A stretch of DNA of 64,000 nt, taken from NCBI GenBank assembly GCA_040882505.1, contig JBBEBE010000009.1, positions 272,951 through 336,950 on the forward strand, given 5' to 3'. Below the pieces are notes generated by a model. The model was not told the origin of the DNA and did no database searches. It worked only from the letters and a program-made list of their open reading frames with translations. The stretch's first letter is position 1. Each line of letters opens with the position of its first letter. The position numbers and the translations under genes are program-made. Shown here piece by piece: positions 54,287 through 62,758 of the stretch. The DNA is from JBBEBE01 sp040882505 (lineage in GTDB: Bacteria; Bacteroidota; Rhodothermia; Balneolales; Balneolaceae).

Positions 54287-56653
54287 TTATTCCACTTCAA
54301 ATCCCCGGTGCACCAGGATTCCCCCTCCGCCCTCGGGAGACCATCGCACGCCTGTGAACCAGACACTTCCATGCTCCTCGACATGGATGGATGTAAAATA
54401 ACCGTCGTAGGGACGACCGAGTCCGAGCAAGCCTCTATTCACGGGGTTCCAGATGCTGCCCCCGACGTCGCTCTCCCGAACGCCACTCGGGCCAACCATC
54501 CAGCCTGTGCCCCTAATGGCGTCCAGAAAACGGATCATCTCGATATCTTCCTGGTTGAACCAATTGACGTACCAAGACTCCCCGCCATCCTCGCTTCGGG
54601 CTGTATAGCCGTCCATTCCGGACAACCAAACACGTTCTCTGGTCGCTGTGACATGAGTCATCTGCTCCGGAAACTCCTCCAGCGTCAATTTTTCCCAGTT
54701 GATGCCTCCATCCGTCGTCCGATAGATCACCCCGTTGTCGGGACCGGCAGCCCAGCCAACCTCTTCATCGAGGAAAAAGACCGAATAAAACCGGCCCGTC
54801 TCTTCACCGGACAGATCCAGGACAACCGACCAGCTCTCTCCACCGTCATCTGTACGGAGCAGTATGGGAGTGTACTGCGTCTCATCACTCCCTTCGACAA
54901 GGGCTCCAGCAAGCCACCAACGATCTTCATCCTGGGTTTCCAACGTCCAGAATCGAACATCCCCGGAAAACGGCAGATCGGACGCAATGTCCGATACACT
55001 CCATTGAGATTCTTCGTCGAACCTGGAGAGGAGCACCCCGTTTCGCGTGACCGCAATGGCTCGACCGGTAGAAAGATACTCCACTTGGACCGGTCGGTAG
55101 TTCTCTCCCGTTTCGGTGTCAAAATCCCGCTCCCACGTTCGCCCACGATCGTTTGAGTAGATGGCAACACCCTCGCCATCGTCGGTTGAACCGTCATATC
55201 CGACGGCCCATCCATGCATCTCGTCCCGAAAGTCGATATCCACCAATTCATGGATCGGATCACTTCCCAATGCCGGGTCTACCACGGTCCATCCACGGCT
55301 GAATTCAGGTGCCTCCGGAATGGATTCCGGATCAACCTCGACATCGACGGGAACCGAAAGCTCAAACGATTGATCCTTCAGTTGCAAGGAGAACTGGAGA
55401 GTTGTTTCCAGCTGCTCCAGCTCCGTTTGATAGTCCGTTGGAAGAATTGTCATTTCCACCAGACCCGGTTCCACTTCGGAAATGTCGAGCTCGAGATCAT
55501 CCGTCCCCATGGAGAGGATCAGCTCTTCATCGATTTTCGGCCAAACCTGATCGCTCTCCTCACTGTATGCGTCAAAGGATTCATCGTACAACTCCGCCGC
55601 TCCGGCCCGAAATGCTTCGTACGACTCGACCAGGGATCGAACCACGGAAGATTCGTGGCCGATATCCGAATCCCGGACAGTCCGAAAATTCAGCGGTTCA
55701 ACCTGCATCCTGTACGACTCGCCCGTCACTGCATCCCAGGATTCCAGACTCTCATCCGAAGTCTCCCATGTCAAGGAGAGCGGTGGCCCCGTGGTCGAAG
55801 ATTCAACCCGAATTCCCTCTCCCTGGTAGACAATCGGGGACTCCATCGTGGCCGACGCCAACTGATCTACGACCGGGAGGAGGGATTCAACCACGCGATC
55901 CACAAACTCCAGCGCCAGTTCGATTCCAGGTGTCGCCTCTACCGATTCTCTGAGTGATGCCATTTTCGTCATCGCCTCCGATGCGGCTTCCAGTGCTGCC
56001 AACGTTCGAACCCACACATCCTCATCCACATTGACCATCTGAGGTCGTTCCTGCAATCGAGACAGGCTCTGAACTTCGGATTCACCCAGTACATCCATCA
56101 ATTCCTGTACAAGAGACTGATTTTGAGAGAGAAACACCTCTGCCTTTGCCTGCTCTTCCGGCTCGAGGGACTCGATCTCGGAAAGTACTTCCTCTGCGTC
56201 TGTGGGCTCGGACCCTGAAGAGTCCAACTCGTCTACGATCTCACGAGCGGTTTCATCGCTTGAGTTCTCTTCCGATTCGCGAACTGTCAAGTCAAACTCC
56301 CACGTATTCTCTCCTTCTGTAAATCGGACACTGTAGTCCCCGGTTTCCAGGTCGGGAATCAAAAAATAGAGCGTCCCATCCGGTGACAGTGTGGCATCCA
56401 CTTCCCGATCCTCGTCAATGATCGCCTGAACGGATCTAGACTCCTCCGACTCTGTTCCCACATCTACCTGTAATAGGGTCCAGGAAGCTCCCTCTTGAGA
56501 TTCAAGCTCTTCGACCTGTTCGTTCGGAGGCTCTTCGCTCCCGGGATCCGTCCCTCCCGGATCTGTAATGGACTCTCCACCATCACAACCGACAAGTAGT
56601 AGAACAAAAAAAATGGATGCGTTCAATCCAACAAAAAATGGACGATAAACCAT
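54287..56653 (-). CDS. Acidic lipoprotein with C-terminal BNR/HCF136-like repeats
   Basis: This 788-residue protein has a lipobox (FFVLLLVGCDGGES), a long acidic low-complexity region (residues 25-170), a helical segment and a C-terminal beta-propeller from about 490 with repeats such as SNDRGRTWERDF, RTTDGGINWEKLTL and RSEDGGESWYVNWF, resembling BNR/Asp-box or Ycf48 (photosystem II assembly factor)-like repeats. It may bind a surface glycan or protein. It lies 196 bp after the second TonB receptor on the same strand. Confidence 0.75.
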   Translation of the reverse strand: MVYRPFFVGLNASIFFVLLLVGCDGGESITDPGGTDPGSEEPPNEQVEELESQEGASWTLLQVDVGTESEESRSVQAIIDEDREVDATLSPDGTLYFLIPDLETGDYSVRFTEGENTWEFDLTVRESEENSSDETAREIVDELDSSGSEPTDAEEVLSEIESLEPEEQAKAEVFLSQNQSLVQELMDVLGESEVQSLSRLQERPQMVNVDEDVWVRTLAALEAASEAMTKMASLRESVEATPGIELALEFVDRVVESLLPVVDQLASATMESPIVYQGEGIRVESSTTGPPLSLTWETSDESLESWDAVTGESYRMQVEPLNFRTVRDSDIGHESSVVRSLVESYEAFRAGAAELYDESFDAYSEESDQVWPKIDEELILSMGTDDLELDISEVEPGLVEMTILPTDYQTELEQLETTLQFSLQLKDQSFELSVPVDVEVDPESIPEAPEFSRGWTVVDPALGSDPIHELVDIDFRDEMHGWAVGYDGSTDDGEGVAIYSNDRGRTWERDFDTETGENYRPVQVEYLSTGRAIAVTRNGVLLSRFDEESQWSVSDIASDLPFSGDVRFWTLETQDEDRWWLAGALVEGSDETQYTPILLRTDDGGESWSVVLDLSGEETGRFYSVFFLDEEVGWAAGPDNGVIYRTTDGGINWEKLTLEEFPEQMTHVTATRERVWLSGMDGYTARSEDGGESWYVNWFNQEDIEMIRFLDAIRGTGWMVGPSGVRESDVGGSIWNPVNRGLLGLGRPYDGYFTSIHVEEHGSVWFTGVRWSPEGGGGILVHRGFEVE

Positions 56654-56825
56654 ACAAAAACCTTCTCAATTACAAATAAATAATTTTATTTATTCTGATG
56701 TCTTTAATTGACGACGGTCGGAACCTATAAATGATTATATGGAATTTCAAAAAGGAAAGGGATCGTATCGGTGGATACTCTTGAAAAACTGTAAATCTAA
56801 TTAAACCTCACGAGTACTCAATTCT

Positions 56826-56849
56826 TCCAGGTCATGAGCCAGTCCTGGA
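56826..56849 (-). other. Hairpin at the end of the second TonB receptor gene
   Basis: TCCAGG and CCTGGA form a six-base stem with a 12-base loop directly after the stop codon. No T-run follows, so it is only a weak terminator candidate. The rest of the 196-bp gap (56654-56849) is AT-rich and contains a likely promoter for the lipoprotein, but no boxes are certain. Confidence 0.3.
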
Positions 56850-59111
56850 TCAAATCGTCACTTTAAGTGACCCGTAGAGCGCGACAGGCATCTGATCCAC
56901 ACGGCGGTGTGTGTAGATGTCGTAAAAGAAGATATTGGTCTGGTCGTAGGCATTGATCGCACCCACCTGCAGAGCCACTTCGCCCTGGGGGAAATCAAAG
57001 GTGCGCTCCAGCGAGACATCCATGCGGTGATAGGTGGGCATCCGGCCGCCGTAGGGACGATCCATGATCACCCGGGGTGTTCCGTACTCACGTCGAATAT
57101 CGGGCAGCGGGCCGTCAAAGTAGTGAATCTCGTCAAATCCGATCGGGCGGGTAAACGGCAACCCGCTCCCCAACTGCCACCGGGAACTCAGAGTATATTC
57201 CCCCAACTCCAGGCTCCCCATCGCCTGCAACTGGTGACGCCGGTCGTGTGGCGGGTGGTAGGTCTGTACCGGCTCGCCGAACCAGCTCCCGAAACTCGCC
57301 TGAGCCGATTCATACTCCATCCAGGAAAGACCGTAGCCGACAAACCCGTAAAATCGCCGAGTGTTGAGCTCCAGTGTCAAATCTCCACCGTAGACCACCC
57401 CGTCTGCCAATGCCAGTTCGCTGGAAAACCGGGCAATCGGGCTCCAGACCGACACCGGCTGGTCCTGGATCCACTTCCCGTACCCCTCCACCGAAAGCTG
57501 CAATCCCCAGGGGAGTTCCTGCCTCCACCCGAGCAATGCGTGACGTGTCTCGACCTGCTCGTCGGACAGGGGCGAGAGCATCCAGGCCGTAAAGACCGAA
57601 CTGGCATCCCGCATGTCATTCACACCCACCAGCGCCTGTCGGTAGATTCCCGCCGCCGCACTCAACTGTTCGCTCTCCCGCCCGAACGGCTGCCAGGAGG
57701 CCCGAATTCTCGGCTCCACACTCGCCGGATACCGATTCGGATAGACGCTCAGGGCCGCCCCGGGAGTCACCGTCACCCGCTCGCCCAACGGAATGGCCGC
57801 CGACGCATGAAACCCGATGCTGAACATATCCTCACTCTGATCCTGGATTCCGATGAACTTCTCGTTCATGTCGTAGGACATCCACTCCATGAAGGAGTTC
57901 ATCCCGTACTCCAGCTCCACCGCTCCGGCCTGCTGCGTCATATTCGTATTCAGGTGGAAGCGCGTCACTCCCGCCTCCAGGTTGGCCACATCCTCGCTCA
58001 CCAGCTGATTGTTGAACGTGGAGATTCCGCTATCCATGGCCAGAAAGAGATTCGAGTTCTCCGGAAGGAAGAGACACCGTCCGGAGACCACCACGTTGGA
58101 CCAGTTGATCTCGTCCGAACTGCCCGAATCGAGCTGTCCCCGATCGTAGGTCCGCATCCCCAGAGCCGAACAGCGCGAATCGCTCTCGCTCAGCTGGCTC
58201 ACCTTCAGAAACTGACTGTCAAAATGGAGCGGTTGCTGGCGCGACATGAGCCATGAGCTGGTCTGTTCGATGAGCGAATGTCGAAATGATCCGATCCAGG
58301 AGGAGGTCCCCTCTTTGATGGGACCCTCTACGGTTACGTCGGCCACAAACGGGCTCACCGAGGCGGTTCCGCCCGTCTCGTATCGATCCCCGTCGGCCAT
58401 CCGGATATCCATGACCGAAGAGGTACGCCCGACATACTTCGGGCCGAACCCGCCTGCGTGGAACTCGGTGGAGGAGACCAGATCCTCGGGAAACGCCGAA
58501 AAGAATCCGACAATATGAAACGGCTGGTAGATCATCGCTCCATCCATCAGGATCATGTTCTGAGACGGAAGACCTCCCCGGATATAGAGCTGCCCGCCCC
58601 GGTCTCCGGTCGAGACCACACCCGGCATGGAGGTCAGATAACTCGCCAGATCCCCGCCGGCCGCCGGCGTCGGAATCCGGCTCAGATCCACTTGCGTAAT
58701 CCGTTGCACTCCTACCTCTCGTCGGGAGGCACCCCCTCGCGGTGCCACCACCACTTCGTCCAGCATGCCCTCGTCCGGCTCCAGATCGAAACTCCGGTTG
58801 GCTCGCTCCTCCGGTTCAAACTGCACATTCTCTGTGATCGCTTCATAGCCGACATAGGTGACCCGAAGTTCGTACCGGCCGGGCGCAATCCCTCCGATTT
58901 GGTAGAGACCGTTCCGATTCGTCGCTGCCCCGTAGAACCGGTCTCCATCCACTTCGCTCAGCGTTACATTGGCGCCATCCAGAATGTTGCCGGAGGTGGC
59001 GTCGGACACGATTCCCTGAAGAGCCGCCTGCCCGACCACTTCGTCTGGAAGCCCGGAAAACAGCAGCAAAAACGGGAGTACAAGAAGAGCAAACCGACTG
59101 GAAAAGGGCAT
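56850..59111 (-). CDS. Short TonB-dependent receptor with carboxypeptidase-like domain, module two
   Basis: This 753-residue receptor has a signal peptide (LLVLPFLLLFSGLPDEVVGQ), a CarboxypepD_reg-like domain (LQGIVSDATSGNILDGANVT), a plug with YIRGGLPSQNMILMDGAMIY and a barrel with PPHDRRHQ near the end. It is closely similar to the receptor at 35749-38019 over most of its length, including two conserved Cys segments (SESDSRCSALGMRT and SGRCLFLPEN). The ATG at 59111 was chosen over 59144. It is divergent from its lipoprotein partner (59292). The ligand is unknown, and the paralogues may differ in specificity. Confidence 0.9.
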   Translation of the reverse strand: MPFSSRFALLVLPFLLLFSGLPDEVVGQAALQGIVSDATSGNILDGANVTLSEVDGDRFYGAATNRNGLYQIGGIAPGRYELRVTYVGYEAITENVQFEPEERANRSFDLEPDEGMLDEVVVAPRGGASRREVGVQRITQVDLSRIPTPAAGGDLASYLTSMPGVVSTGDRGGQLYIRGGLPSQNMILMDGAMIYQPFHIVGFFSAFPEDLVSSTEFHAGGFGPKYVGRTSSVMDIRMADGDRYETGGTASVSPFVADVTVEGPIKEGTSSWIGSFRHSLIEQTSSWLMSRQQPLHFDSQFLKVSQLSESDSRCSALGMRTYDRGQLDSGSSDEINWSNVVVSGRCLFLPENSNLFLAMDSGISTFNNQLVSEDVANLEAGVTRFHLNTNMTQQAGAVELEYGMNSFMEWMSYDMNEKFIGIQDQSEDMFSIGFHASAAIPLGERVTVTPGAALSVYPNRYPASVEPRIRASWQPFGRESEQLSAAAGIYRQALVGVNDMRDASSVFTAWMLSPLSDEQVETRHALLGWRQELPWGLQLSVEGYGKWIQDQPVSVWSPIARFSSELALADGVVYGGDLTLELNTRRFYGFVGYGLSWMEYESAQASFGSWFGEPVQTYHPPHDRRHQLQAMGSLELGEYTLSSRWQLGSGLPFTRPIGFDEIHYFDGPLPDIRREYGTPRVIMDRPYGGRMPTYHRMDVSLERTFDFPQGEVALQVGAINAYDQTNIFFYDIYTHRRVDQMPVALYGSLKVTI

Positions 59112-59221
59112 ACGATAGAGTTTTGATGGCGAATGAGTTAACAAAAAGATGAATTTCTTTCAATGATGCACAGGTGGATATGTAAAAAGATGTTTATTTG
59201 CGAACGGTCCGGTAATTACCT

Positions 59222-59263
59222 AAATACATTGTCAGTTGCAATCCGTATGTCATACATGTATTT
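59222..59263. promoter_or_regulatory. Nested palindromes in the divergent promoter region of module two
   Basis: AAATACAT (59222-59229) and ATGTATTT (59256-59263) are inverted repeats. Within them GTATGTCATAC (59245-59255) is an 11-bp interrupted palindrome and ATACATGTAT (59252-59261) a perfect 10-bp palindrome. They lie between the divergent receptor (start 59111) and lipoprotein (start 59292), so one regulator could control both. Confidence 0.4.
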
Positions 59264-59291
59264 GAACGCATTATCAATTCACATGACCTTT

Positions 59292-60242
59292 ATGATGAAC
59301 TCTCGATTTAGATGTGGGCTTTTGGTCATGATACTGGGTGTTCTATGTACCTCCTGCGATACCACATTTGAACCGATGCAGGAGAATGACCAGTACCACT
59401 TCTCGGTGTACGGGTATCTGGACGTTGCGGCTGACACCCAGTGGGTGCGGGTGACTCCCGTTCGGGATCAACTCCGGCCTACCGGAGAGCCCCTCGATGC
59501 CGTCGTCACCCTGGAGAACCTTTCCAATGGCGAAACCATCGTGATGAACGACTCCCTGATTCAAACCCTAGGAGAGACCGTCCCCATCGTTTGGACCACC
59601 AAAAAAATCGACCCGGACACTCCTTACGAAATGCACGTTCAAGGAACAGAGCAGCGGGAGAGCCAGGCCGAGGTCCACACACCCAACGAAATCCCTACAC
59701 CCATTGTCAATATCTCATCAGCCCCGGGTTTACATCCGCATGAATTCTTCGCCGACGAAATCGAAAATCTCATCGATGCAAGAGCCCTCTATTGCGCTCG
59801 AGAACGCGGTGCCAGTGAACATGAATTCAGAATTTTCTCCATCCCTGTGAAAGAGTACCGTGAATTGACGGTCGAGGGATTTCCGAATCGCTATCGCATT
59901 GAACTCAGAGGTATTGAACCCTATTTGGCTCAACAGTTATCTGTCCCTCTTGCTGAACTACGAAATACGTACGAGTTTTTCCCAAGACAAGTCCGTGTGT
60001 TTGCTTCCAACGAGCACTGGCCCGACTTCATCTCACTTGATCGATTCGAACAGGAGCTGCCGGACGGTGCTGTCTCCAATGTAGAAGACGGAGTCGGTTT
60101 TCTGGGCTCTGTTGCAAGCAGCACGGCACGTTTCGAAACGTGTCACGACGAACACGGGGATGAAGTCGCGTGCGAACCGGAAAAACCCATTACCTCCCCG
60201 TTGGATTGCCTGGATGGAGGAGCGTTCAACCCACCGAATTAA
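59292..60242 (+). CDS. Lipoprotein resembling DUF4249, module two
   Basis: This 316-residue protein has a lipobox (LLVMILGVLCTSCDTTFEP) and the same domain as the lipoprotein at 34761-35762, including DTQWVRVTPVRDQLRPTGEP and DAVVTLENL, with a C-terminal Cys-containing segment. The start was set at 59292 because it gives a short lipoprotein signal; a longer opening exists. It is divergent from its receptor partner, unlike module one, where the two genes overlap in tandem. Confidence 0.7.
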   Translation: MMNSRFRCGLLVMILGVLCTSCDTTFEPMQENDQYHFSVYGYLDVAADTQWVRVTPVRDQLRPTGEPLDAVVTLENLSNGETIVMNDSLIQTLGETVPIVWTTKKIDPDTPYEMHVQGTEQRESQAEVHTPNEIPTPIVNISSAPGLHPHEFFADEIENLIDARALYCARERGASEHEFRIFSIPVKEYRELTVEGFPNRYRIELRGIEPYLAQQLSVPLAELRNTYEFFPRQVRVFASNEHWPDFISLDRFEQELPDGAVSNVEDGVGFLGSVASSTARFETCHDEHGDEVACEPEKPITSPLDCLDGGAFNPPN

Positions 60243-60325
60243 GAACGGTTGTACAGCTTCGTCCAACGGAAAAGCCATTCAATGCCGCCGACCCCGAAGA
60301 ACCTCTCTACTGGCAAATCCGCTCC

Positions 60326-60616
60326 CTACTCGTGAAAAAAGAGCGCTTCGTCTACCTCTTGGACCATGCGCCAGACCAGCGAGGCGCTGTCCAGGACCAG
60401 GTGAAAGTAGCGTTCGTCTTCCGTCTGCACCACAAAGTGGTAGTGGAGGGCTTGGCCCACCTTCTGGGTGGTCATTCGACGAATCTTTCGAATGCGATAT
60501 CTCCGACCGTCGGGTAGCTGAAACCGGTGCGGCGTGATCTTGTAGGGAAGCTCGCGGGACTGAAATCCTCGCATGGTGTTGATTACATGGATGGCGGGGT
60601 ACTCTCTCTTCTCCAT
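60326..60616 (-). CDS. Conserved-looking 96-residue protein of unknown function
   Basis: The protein has a hydrophilic, strand-rich pattern: MEKREYPAIHVINTMRGFQS, LPDGRRYRIRKIRRMTTQKV, QALHYHFVVQTEDERYFHLV and LVWRMVQEVDEALFFHE. It has no signal peptide or transmembrane helix. Translation from 60616 is supported by AGGAGA just upstream. An 18-bp element like that before the Y-family polymerase lies 29 bases upstream (60646-60663). No family is recognised. It may belong to a DNA-damage response, which is inferred only from that shared element. Confidence 0.7.
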   Translation of the reverse strand: MEKREYPAIHVINTMRGFQSRELPYKITPHRFQLPDGRRYRIRKIRRMTTQKVGQALHYHFVVQTEDERYFHLVLDSASLVWRMVQEVDEALFFHE

Positions 60617-60645
60617 CGGGTCTCCTGCAGATTGGCCAGGCAGGA

Positions 60646-60663
60646 TACACATATTTCACACAT
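60646..60663 (-). promoter_or_regulatory. 18-bp element, copy upstream of the 96-residue gene
   Basis: On the minus strand this reads ATGTGTGAAATATGTGTA. It matches the element at 62551-62568 at 14 of 18 positions, with the last eight identical (TATGTGTA). ATGTGT repeats at positions 1 and 12, one helical turn apart. It could be an operator or part of a promoter. Confidence 0.5.
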
Positions 60664-60748
60664 ATATCAACAGCGGAGCCGACCCCGGAGATCCGGAGCC
60701 GGTCGTGCCGCTTCGTTGAAAGGTCTCGTCGCTTGTTGCGTCTCCTGG

Positions 60749-62371
60749 TTACGTCGCCAGTGGCGGTCCGTCCGGAACCATGATCTCGCGACGCTCGTCG
60801 GAACGTTCGTACCGGTTGGCCGTAAACTGCGCCTCCAGATACTCACCCATGAAGACCCGACCGGAAAACGCACCGTTCTCCAGCGTTCCGATAAAGATGT
60901 AGGTCACCCGGTCCCCGGGGCGGCGATCCGTGCTCACGAGTTTCACCTCGTTCCCCTCGATTGTGCCGGCCAGATCCCGGGTCGAGTAGTCACCCTGATG
61001 GGCGCCCCGAATCCAGTTTCCGTCCTGCTCCTCGATAAAGAGCGTGTGTTGGCTGGAGCTGCTGTAGAACTCCAGATCCGCGATCCAGCGTCCGGTGATC
61101 GTTCCACCGGGACGGCGCATGGCCGGCTTCGGGCTTCGCTGTCGGGAGAGCAGCTCGTGAATCCGATCGGCCACGATCTCGGCATTGCCCGGCTGCATCT
61201 GCCCGGAGGTGATGCTGACCGAGGTCTGTCCGTCCGGACCGTCCCCACTTCCCAGAGCGATCCGCGGCGGGGTACGAGCCAGCTCTTCGGCGACCTCGGC
61301 CCCTGTCACATGAAACTGCTCCGGATTCCAGGAAATTCGCAGCCGCGGAGTCCGGTTGCCCAGTCCCGTCGGCTCCTGAATCTCGGTCTGAACGCCGCGC
61401 ACCTGCCGGGCCCGATCCCCGATCTGGTTCAACCAGCCAAGCCAGCGCTGCCACTCCGCCTCGTGGTCCCGCATGACCCACGCCTCGACGGCGGCCAACA
61501 GGCCGATCATCTCTTCCCGGCCTACCTTGTTGTCGCGACCCGGTCCGTGATGGGGCGAGCTCGCCTGCCAGGCCGACATCAAAATCTTCTTGTCGCCCAG
61601 GATGAGTCCGGAGCACTGTGGCCCGTTCATCGCTTTCCCGCCACTATAGGTGACCACATCGGCGCCCCCGGCCAAGTGAACGTTGGGAATGGTCAGATCT
61701 TCGGCTGCCGCATCCACCAGCACCGGAATTCCTCTCTCCCTCGCCATGCGGGAGACGTTCTCGAGTCCGAGCGGCCCGGTTCGGCCCGACATCAGACAGA
61801 TCATCGCCGTGCGGTTGCTCATGGCGCTCTGAAGCTCCTCGGGCGTATCGACCATGACCATCTTGACCCCGATGTTCCGGATGGCATGATCGTAGGTGGT
61901 TCGCGAGTGGCGCGGCATGATCACCTCGTTCTTCTCCACATCCCGCAGATCGGGAATCCGGATGAGCACTTCGGGATTTCCTCCCGCCACGCAGGCAGCG
62001 GTGACGTGCTTCAGGGCAGCGGCGCATCCGGCGGAGACCATTCCCCACTCGGCGCCGGTAATTTCGGCCAGCCGCTCGCCGATCCCGAAGGCGAGTTCGT
62101 CATACTGGATAAAATTGTTGGATGCCGCCCGCATCGCCTCTTTCACATGAGGGTGTTCGATCGAGCCGCCGATGATGGTAAAGGTTCCCCGGCAGTTGAT
62201 CACCGGTTCTACCCCAATCGAGCGGAACAGGTCCTCGTCCAATGAAAGCGGCCCCCGACCCAGTTCTGCACCCGGTCGACGAGTCAAATTTCCTGCCAGC
62301 CCCTGGCTGGCCATGAATCCTCCGACCGGAAGGGCCGAAAGCATCTGTAGTACCTCTTTTCGTGTAAGCAT
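60749..62371 (-). CDS. SelA-like PLP-dependent protein with extra C-terminal domain
   Basis: This 540-residue protein has a leader-like hydrophobic start and a PLP fold of the SelA/D-glucosaminate-6-phosphate ammonia-lyase type, with PLP lysine Lys246 in YSGGKAMNGPQCSGLILG and DAAAEDLTIPN (aspartate). Residues 400-540 form a strand-rich added domain (GTITGRWIADLEFYSSSSQH) not typical of the family. It may be exported, which would be unusual for PLP enzymes. Substrate is unknown. It is antisense to a long open frame that I treat as a shadow. Confidence 0.8.
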   Translation of the reverse strand: MLTRKEVLQMLSALPVGGFMASQGLAGNLTRRPGAELGRGPLSLDEDLFRSIGVEPVINCRGTFTIIGGSIEHPHVKEAMRAASNNFIQYDELAFGIGERLAEITGAEWGMVSAGCAAALKHVTAACVAGGNPEVLIRIPDLRDVEKNEVIMPRHSRTTYDHAIRNIGVKMVMVDTPEELQSAMSNRTAMICLMSGRTGPLGLENVSRMARERGIPVLVDAAAEDLTIPNVHLAGGADVVTYSGGKAMNGPQCSGLILGDKKILMSAWQASSPHHGPGRDNKVGREEMIGLLAAVEAWVMRDHEAEWQRWLGWLNQIGDRARQVRGVQTEIQEPTGLGNRTPRLRISWNPEQFHVTGAEVAEELARTPPRIALGSGDGPDGQTSVSITSGQMQPGNAEIVADRIHELLSRQRSPKPAMRRPGGTITGRWIADLEFYSSSSQHTLFIEEQDGNWIRGAHQGDYSTRDLAGTIEGNEVKLVSTDRRPGDRVTYIFIGTLENGAFSGRVFMGEYLEAQFTANRYERSDERREIMVPDGPPLAT

Positions 62372-62758
62372 AAAGATTGGATCTCTGGTTGTTGTGGCAA
62401 GAGTCAGAGCGCATCATGATCTCCTTCATATCTCTTAATAACGGAAAAAAGCGGTTCCATCACTATTAAAAGATCACTTTCCGGGATTTTTTTGCTTCTC
62501 CCGATGTCCGTCGACCCTCCAATCTCCTCTTGACTCGCTCCCTGATTTATATGTACAATATATGTGTAGTTGTCAGGTGTCAAATTCCTTGGCGAAAAAT
62601 CCCAACGGGCCGAACCGACCGACCCCCAACTCCATCCCCGAACGCGAGCGAACCAACGAACAGCACCCATGGACCCGAACCGCCCCCACACCTACCACCC
62701 GGAAGAGAACCTCCACCGGATTACCCTCTACAGCACTGTAGCGCGGGAGCATCAGCAC
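62372..62758. other. Gap before the Y-family polymerase, with an 18-bp element
   Basis: The region between the SelA-like gene and the polymerase start has no gene I can support. It carries the 18-bp element at 62551-62568, a plausible ribosome-binding site (GGGAG, about 62745) before the ATG at 62759, and an in-frame ATG at 62669 and TTG at 62570 which I consider less likely starts. Confidence 0.55.
62551..62568 (+). promoter_or_regulatory. 18-bp element, copy upstream of the polymerase gene
   Basis: The sequence ATGTACAATATATGTGTA shares 14 of 18 positions with the element upstream of the 96-residue gene, and both orientations point to their gene. It lies 190 bases before the chosen polymerase start. 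Confidence 0.5.

Noticed and set aside
56907..58256. A 449-residue open frame opposite the second TonB receptor
   Set aside because: It is antisense to a clear receptor gene, is rich in Arg, Pro and His as expected of a reverse-strand shadow, and lacks a ribosome-binding site.
60527..62245. A 572-residue open frame on the plus strand opposite the SelA-like gene
   Set aside because: It runs antisense to a well-supported PLP gene, has no family features, and is of the kind produced by GC-rich coding sequence on the other strand.
62551..62568. The 18-bp element as a canonical LexA box
   Set aside because: It does not fit the CGAAC/GTTCG, CTGT-N8-ACAG or GTTC-N7-GTTC forms, so only an unknown element can be claimed.
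62570..62758. A longer N-terminus for the Y-family polymerase
   Set aside because: The added residues are Pro/Arg-rich and not conserved in the polymerase fold; the ATG at 62759 has a GGGAG ribosome-binding site and begins the catalytic core.
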